Assembly (NCBI GenBank): GCA_012719545.1
Contig: JAAYAD010000037.1
Span: 1 to 36,516 of the forward strand
Source of the DNA: Clostridiaceae bacterium
Lineage (GTDB): Bacteria; Bacillota; Clostridia; DSM-8532
DNA: 36,516 bases
Reading direction: 5' to 3'
The notes under the pieces are model-generated. The model did not search any database. It was not told the DNA's origin and was given only the letters and a program-made list of their open reading frames with translations. Below, piece by piece: positions 32,924 through 36,516 of the stretch (its first letter is position 1; each line of letters opens with the position of its first letter). The translations under genes were made by a program, and so were the position numbers.

Positions 32924-33691
32924 ATGATTAAGTACGAAGGTGTAGACCTGGATTTTTCATTAGCCGGAAAGACTGCTGTTATAACTGGTGGCGCAGCAGG
33001 TATTGGTTTTGCCACTGCCAAATTCTTTCATGAAAAAGGTGTAAATTTAGTGCTTGCAGATTTAAACCCGGATGCTGATAAAATAGCTAAAACTCTGGGC
33101 GAAAATTGCATAGGCGTATCCGGAAATGTTTGTGATGCCGAATACCGCTTAAAAGTTATTGAAGAAGGCGTTAAGGCCTTTGGACAAATCGATATTCTGG
33201 TTAACTGCGCAGGTATTGTAGCTCTGGAAAGTGCGGAAATTCTCAGCGAGGAGTACTGGAACAGAACAATCAATATTAATTTGTCAGCAAGTTTCTTTAT
33301 GGCGCAGGCTGTCGGCAAATACATGATAGATAACAAGATTGCCGGAACAATTATCAATATGGCATCACAAGCCGGTGTCATCGCATTGGACAAGCATGTT
33401 GCTTATTGCGCAAGCAAAGGCGGAATAATTGCCATGACCAAAGTAATGGCTATGGAATGGGGCAAATATGGAATCCGTGTCAATGCTGTTTCTCCCACAG
33501 TTGTACTGACCGAACTGGGGCATAAAGCATGGGACGGCCCTGTAGGCGATGCTTTCAAAAAGGAACTACCCGCAGAAAGGTTTGCTGAGCCTGAAGAAAT
33601 TGCAGCATGTATTGCATTCCTGTGCAGTAAAGGCGCTGCGATGATTACCGGACATAACCTTTTGATAGATGGCGGATTCACCATAAAATAG
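32924..33691 (+). CDS. Short-chain dehydrogenase, GolD/D-threitol dehydrogenase-like
   Basis: The 255-residue protein is a classical SDR with NAD motif TGGAAGIG (21-28), NCAG, and catalytic S148, Y161 and K165 (MASQAG, YCASK). The segment after the active site, VNAVSPTVVLTELGHKAW, is as I remember it from Listeria GolD-type and related polyol dehydrogenases. In M. smegmatis an SDR oxidises D-threitol to D-erythrulose. The two DhaK genes, DhaL and the isomerase in the same operon suit that chemistry, or oxidation of glycerol to dihydroxyacetone as proposed for Listeria. A good ATGGAGGG site precedes the ATG. The substrate is inferred from context. Confidence 0.85.
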   Translation: MIKYEGVDLDFSLAGKTAVITGGAAGIGFATAKFFHEKGVNLVLADLNPDADKIAKTLGENCIGVSGNVCDAEYRLKVIEEGVKAFGQIDILVNCAGIVALESAEILSEEYWNRTININLSASFFMAQAVGKYMIDNKIAGTIINMASQAGVIALDKHVAYCASKGGIIAMTKVMAMEWGKYGIRVNAVSPTVVLTELGHKAWDGPVGDAFKKELPAERFAEPEEIAACIAFLCSKGAAMITGHNLLIDGGFTIK

Positions 33692-33702
33692 GAGGGCTAA
33701 TC

Positions 33703-34716
33703 ATGCAACGAATTTTAAATAACCCGGATAATATAGTTGACGAGATGCTGGAAGGCTTCGTCAATTGCCATGGAGATATAGTAAAAAGAGTTATAACCAA
33801 TGATGATAACCCCAGAGGCGTTGTAGCCGCAAAAGATGCACCCATTGCCGGAAAAGTTGGTATAGTAACCGGCGGCGGCTCCGGACATAAGCCTGCATTT
33901 GTAGGTTATGTAGGAAAGAATATGTGCGATGCCGCAGCCGTAGGCGAAATCTTTTCTTCTCCCACTGCAACAGCATTTTTGGACGCGTTCCGCGCTGCCA
34001 ACGGTGGTAAAGGTGTAGCGTGTCTCTACGGCAACTATTCCGGCGATAATATGAATGTGAAAATGGCAATCAAGATGGCTAAACGTGAAGGTATAGAGGT
34101 TAAAACCGTTGTAGCCAACGATGATGTTTGCTCAGCTCCCAAGGATCAGAGAGAAAAGAGAAGAGGCGTGGCCGGCGAAATATTTATGTGGAAATGCGGC
34201 GCTGCCAAAGCTGCAAAAGGCGGAAATCTGGACGAAGTCATTGCAGCGGCTCAGAAGGCTATCGACAACACACGCAGTGTTGGTATAGGTCTTACCCCTT
34301 GCACATTGCCTGCAGTAGGTCATCCAAACTTTGAGATTAAAGAAGGTACCATGGAAGTGGGAATCGGCCATCACGGCGAGCCCGGCGTTGAAGTGTGTCC
34401 GATAGAAAACGCTGCAAATATGGCAAAACGTATGGTTGACCTCGTAGTAAATGATTATCCGTTTACATCAGGAGATGAGGTTGCTGTTCTTGTATCCGGA
34501 CTTGGTGCAACTCCCGTAATGGAACTTTATGTTCTTTTCAATGAGATTGCCAAGATTCTGGATTGCAGGGGAATAAAGGTTTATCGTTCTTATGTAGGCA
34601 ATTACTTCACTTCCTTGGAAATGATGGGTGCAACCCTGTCCGTAATGAAGCTGGACGATGAGTTGAAAGAGTTGCTTGATTTGGAAGCATATTCTATGGG
34701 CTTTAAGCAGCTATAA
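33703..34716 (+). CDS. DhaK paralogue 2, ketose kinase substrate-binding subunit
   Basis: The 337-residue protein is a DhaK subunit that holds a ketose (dihydroxyacetone or a tetrulose) covalently for phosphorylation by DhaL. The motifs are complete: GGGSGHKP with H62, NYSGDNMN with D115, and GIGHHGEPG with H224, the hemiaminal-forming His. Flanking sequence VAGEIFMWKCGAAKA and LGATPVMELYVLFNE also match the family. It begins 11 bases after the SDR gene, with AGGAGGG, and DhaL follows after 25 bases. Unlike the copy at 28160-29161 it has normal catalytic motifs, so this is the likely enzyme. Confidence 0.92.
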   Translation: MQRILNNPDNIVDEMLEGFVNCHGDIVKRVITNDDNPRGVVAAKDAPIAGKVGIVTGGGSGHKPAFVGYVGKNMCDAAAVGEIFSSPTATAFLDAFRAANGGKGVACLYGNYSGDNMNVKMAIKMAKREGIEVKTVVANDDVCSAPKDQREKRRGVAGEIFMWKCGAAKAAKGGNLDEVIAAAQKAIDNTRSVGIGLTPCTLPAVGHPNFEIKEGTMEVGIGHHGEPGVEVCPIENAANMAKRMVDLVVNDYPFTSGDEVAVLVSGLGATPVMELYVLFNEIAKILDCRGIKVYRSYVGNYFTSLEMMGATLSVMKLDDELKELLDLEAYSMGFKQL

Positions 34717-34741
34717 AGTTAAATTTAAGGAGAGATAAACC

Positions 34742-35386
34742 ATGTCGTCAATTAAGAACCTAAATGGTCGTGATATTCTTCTCAGCATGGTCCATGCCAT
34801 TCAGGAAAACAAGCAGTACCTGGGTGATGTGGATGGACTTATTGGTGACGGAGATCATGGCATGAATATGAATAAGGGGTTCACATTGTATGAGCAGCAG
34901 TTGGGAGATAAGGAAACAAGCTTAAGTGACGGTCTTTTCGATCTTGGTACCGTATTGATGAATAAAATCGGCGGTTCCATGGGCCCAATTTATGGGACCA
35001 TATTTATGGAGATGTCCGATGCTTCTCTGGATGCTGACGAAATTACATTGCCCCTCTTTAAAAATATGATGGAAGCTGCACTGGAAGGATTGTACGGAAT
35101 AATTGACGCACGTCCCGGAGACAAGACACTGGTAGATACTCTTTACCCGGCAGTTGAGTCTCTGAAAGCTTCCGTTGAGACCGGCAAAGACTTTGTGCAG
35201 GCTTTGGAAGATATGAAAGCTGCCGCAGAAAAAGGCAAAGATTCCACTAAAGACATGGTGGCTAAATATGGCCGTTCATCCCGTTTGGGTGAACGCTCCC
35301 GCGGCGTTCTTGATGCCGGTGCTACCTCCTGTTGTGTAATTCTTAAAGCAATGGCTGATGGAATGATTCATCAACTGAAGAATTGA
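34742..35386 (+). CDS. DhaL, nucleotide-binding subunit of the DhaK-type kinase
   Basis: The 214-residue protein carries the Mg-nucleotide motif DGLIGDGDHGMNMNKGF (Asp residues near 29-38). The first Asp and the two in GDGDH match the three Asp ligands of E. coli DhaL. The conserved GGSMGPIYGTIF, DARPGDKTLVDTL and YGRSSRLGERSRGVLDAGA segments follow. DhaL passes a phosphoryl group to the ketose on DhaK. In PTS-type systems DhaM recharges a tightly bound ADP; in ATP-dependent kinases the nucleotide exchanges. No DhaM gene occurs in the window, so the phosphate donor is unresolved. Confidence 0.95.
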   Translation: MSSIKNLNGRDILLSMVHAIQENKQYLGDVDGLIGDGDHGMNMNKGFTLYEQQLGDKETSLSDGLFDLGTVLMNKIGGSMGPIYGTIFMEMSDASLDADEITLPLFKNMMEAALEGLYGIIDARPGDKTLVDTLYPAVESLKASVETGKDFVQALEDMKAAAEKGKDSTKDMVAKYGRSSRLGERSRGVLDAGATSCCVILKAMADGMIHQLKN

Positions 35387-35405
35387 TCAAAAGGAGGGCA
35401 AAATT

Positions 35406-35846
35406 ATGTATTCAATCGCAATAGGATGTGACCCTAATGCGGCCGAAGCCAAAAATGCAGTTATTAAATTTCTTACTCAAAAAGGTTACCAGGTAACCGA
35501 TATGGGCAGCGATGACACTATTTACGCGAATGTAGCCATCAAGGTTGCAACTGCAGTGGCAAATAAAGAATATGACAGAGGTATCTTGATCTGCGGTACA
35601 GGTATTGGAGTTTCAATAGCTGCCAACAAGGTGAAGGGAGCTCGTGCCGCACTGATTACCGATGCGTATTCCGCTGAGCGTGCGCGTAAGAGCAATGATG
35701 CAAATGTTGGCTGCTTCGGTGCTTTTACCCTTGGCATAAAGCTGATGGAAAAGCTGGTGGAGACATTTCTTACTTCTGAATTTGAACCTGGCTGTCCATC
35801 ACAGCCAAAGGTTGACAGAATATGTGAATATGAAAATTCTCATTGA
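35406..35846 (+). CDS. RpiB/LacAB-family sugar-phosphate isomerase, EryI/DerI-like
   Basis: The 146-residue protein has the RpiB fold, with catalytic Cys and Thr in ILICGTGIGVSIAANK. It departs from E. coli RpiB at substrate residues: H10 is Pro, the ring-opening H99 is Ser (YSAERARKSND), and R133/R137 in the C-terminal tail are lost. The YSAERA..SN pattern and the DTIYAN segment resemble, from memory, EryI of Brucella and DerI, which convert D-erythrulose 4-phosphate to D-erythrose 4-phosphate. A four-carbon 4-phosphate cannot form a furanose, so a ring-opening His is unnecessary. It is last in the operon, 20 bases after dhaL, and followed by a palindromic repeat. Confidence 0.88.
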   Translation: MYSIAIGCDPNAAEAKNAVIKFLTQKGYQVTDMGSDDTIYANVAIKVATAVANKEYDRGILICGTGIGVSIAANKVKGARAALITDAYSAERARKSNDANVGCFGAFTLGIKLMEKLVETFLTSEFEPGCPSQPKVDRICEYENSH

Positions 35847-35888
35847 TTTTACATAGCAGTAAATGTTATGGCAAAATGTGAAAGGAAG

Positions 35889-35992
35889 CGGCGTGGCTGC
35901 TACGATTTAAAGCGAAGCACGGATAGCGTAGCGGACGCGAGTTGAAAACCGGACGCTTTCACGGAGCGCTAAATCGTTGCAGCTTACAGCCG
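35889..35992. repeat. Long palindromic repeat, copy B
   Basis: CGGC (35889-35892) and GCTGC (35896-35900), then ACGATTTA (35902-35909), pair with TAAATCGT (35970-35977), GCAGC (35979-35983) and GCCG (35989-35992). The region between contains CG-rich sub-palindromes. On the reverse strand it shares the 17-base core ATTTAGCGCTCCGTGAA with copy A, and CGTGCT-C-CTTTAAAT-like sequence at the other end. It begins 42 bases after the isomerase stop codon and probably ends the polyol operon transcript. Confidence 0.75.
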
Positions 35993-36038
35993 TTATGGTC
36001 AAACTTCTGGTTAAGTAGAAGCAGAAGGAGAATCTGAT

Positions 36039-36395
36039 ATGTCGCAAAAAAAGGCAAAAGGAAAAAAAGCTGAGATACAAGCAAAAGATTTGCTTGTTCA
36101 GTTGGACAGACTTTACTCCGACTACCTGGAAAAGTATCAGCAGCAAGAGAAGTCAAAAAGCAAAGTAGCTAAACTATTCGGCAAATGGTTTGCAAGCTTT
36201 GAGCCAACATTGTCAGATTCTATGCACCAGGAGTTTCTGGCTGGAATAGAACGGGTCATTAAAGAATTGGCTATGACATTAAATAGCCTTAAGCAAGAAA
36301 ATCTTCAATTATGTCATTCAATTGCCGGTAAAGCGGTTAGCCGCCTTATGATGCCTAAACCGGCCAATGAAAAAACATGTAAAGGGTACAATTAA
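36039..36395 (+). CDS. Small Lys-rich hypothetical protein
   Basis: I do not recognise this 118-residue protein. AGAAGGAGAA upstream supports the ATG. The N-terminal 18 residues are strongly basic (QKKAKGKKAEIQAK). The rest is predicted helical with amphipathic stretches (LLVQLDRLYSDYLEKYQQQEKSKSKVAKLF; GIERVIKELAMTLNSLKQEN), without signal peptide or membrane segment. It lies between the palindromic repeat and the start of a probable insertion sequence, so it may be an accessory or nucleic-acid-binding gene. No function is proposed. Confidence 0.6.
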   Translation: MSQKKAKGKKAEIQAKDLLVQLDRLYSDYLEKYQQQEKSKSKVAKLFGKWFASFEPTLSDSMHQEFLAGIERVIKELAMTLNSLKQENLQLCHSIAGKAVSRLMMPKPANEKTCKGYN

Positions 36396-36420
36396 ATTGT
36401 AAGAAAAGGGCCCTCTGAAA

Positions 36421-36479
36421 ATGTAGAAAAAAGTGCATTTTATGATATCCTCTTTTCATGGAAATGGAGGATATATAAG
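36421..36479 (+). mobile_element. Probable left end of an insertion sequence (possibly IS21-like)
   Basis: A sharp AT-rich stretch beginning near TGTAGAAAAAAGTGCATTTT (36422) precedes a transposase-like start. ATATCCTC (36445-36452) pairs with GAGGATAT (36467-36474) and internally TTTC with GAAA, so the hairpin buries the GGAGG ribosome binding site. The element runs out of the window, so its other end and any target duplication cannot be seen. Confidence 0.35.
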
Positions 36480-36516
36480 ATGCGACAAGATGTATACAAC
36501 GAGGTAAAAAGACAAA
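36480..36516 (+). CDS. Start of a probable transposase gene, truncated by the window end
   Basis: Only 12 codons are visible (MRQDVYNEVKRQ), preceded by GGAGG at a 9-base spacing. The opening is like some clostridial IS21-type IstA proteins, which start with a short helix before a helix-turn-helix, but so few residues cannot prove the family. Confidence 0.4.
   Translation, partial: MRQDVYNEVKRQ

Overview
The window looks like a piece of an anaerobic, spore-forming Clostridia chromosome, probably a relative of the cellulolytic Ruminiclostridium/Acetivibrio group. The base composition is low to moderate in G+C, the Shine-Dalgarno sites are strong (AGGAGG type), and the AdhE sequence closely resembles, from memory, that of Clostridium thermocellum. 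Rex-type operators sit in front of adhE. No rRNA, tRNA or CRISPR array was seen.

Layout. (1) 298-1482: a two-gene encapsulin nanocompartment, an encapsulated ferritin-like protein followed by its shell. (2) 1696-6848: a transglutaminase-like lipoprotein, then a divergent group of four poorly characterised genes: a Cys-rich DUF4489-like protein, an unrecognised acidic protein, a repeat/coiled-coil protein and a YVTN-type beta-propeller. A spore or cell-surface role is possible but unproven. (3) 7064-11469: a methyl-accepting chemotaxis protein, a ZIP metal transporter, a GNAT acetyltransferase and a 3-methyladenine DNA glycosylase. (4) 11490-21483: two export modules, each with its own regulator. 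One is a TetR repressor divergent from a MacB-like ATPase and a giant FtsX-type permease. The other is a MarR repressor with a heterodimeric ABC exporter that has one degenerate ATP site. (5) 21691-27195: CoA-disulfide reductase with a rhodanese domain, bifunctional AdhE behind a tandem Rex operator array, and an aminoglycoside-phosphotransferase-fold kinase. (6) 27628-35846: a carbohydrate operon with an HTH regulator, DhaK paralogue 1, an RbsABC-type importer whose permease carries a single-base frameshift, an SDR dehydrogenase, DhaK paralogue 2, DhaL and an RpiB/EryI-like isomerase. (7) 36039-36516: a small unknown gene and the probable left end of an insertion sequence.

The most coherent system is region 6. 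SDR dehydrogenase, DhaK/DhaL kinase and RpiB-like isomerase are the enzyme types needed to take a four-carbon polyol (best fit D-threitol) through D-erythrulose and D-erythrulose 4-phosphate to D-erythrose 4-phosphate, fed by a ribose-type ABC importer. No DhaM is present in the window. The first DhaK copy has lost motifs kept in the second, so it may be a sensor or accessory subunit rather than a second kinase.

Two long imperfect palindromes, at 21553-21646 and 35889-35992, share a 17-base core in opposite orientation. They lie just downstream of two operons and appear to belong to a dispersed palindromic repeat family.
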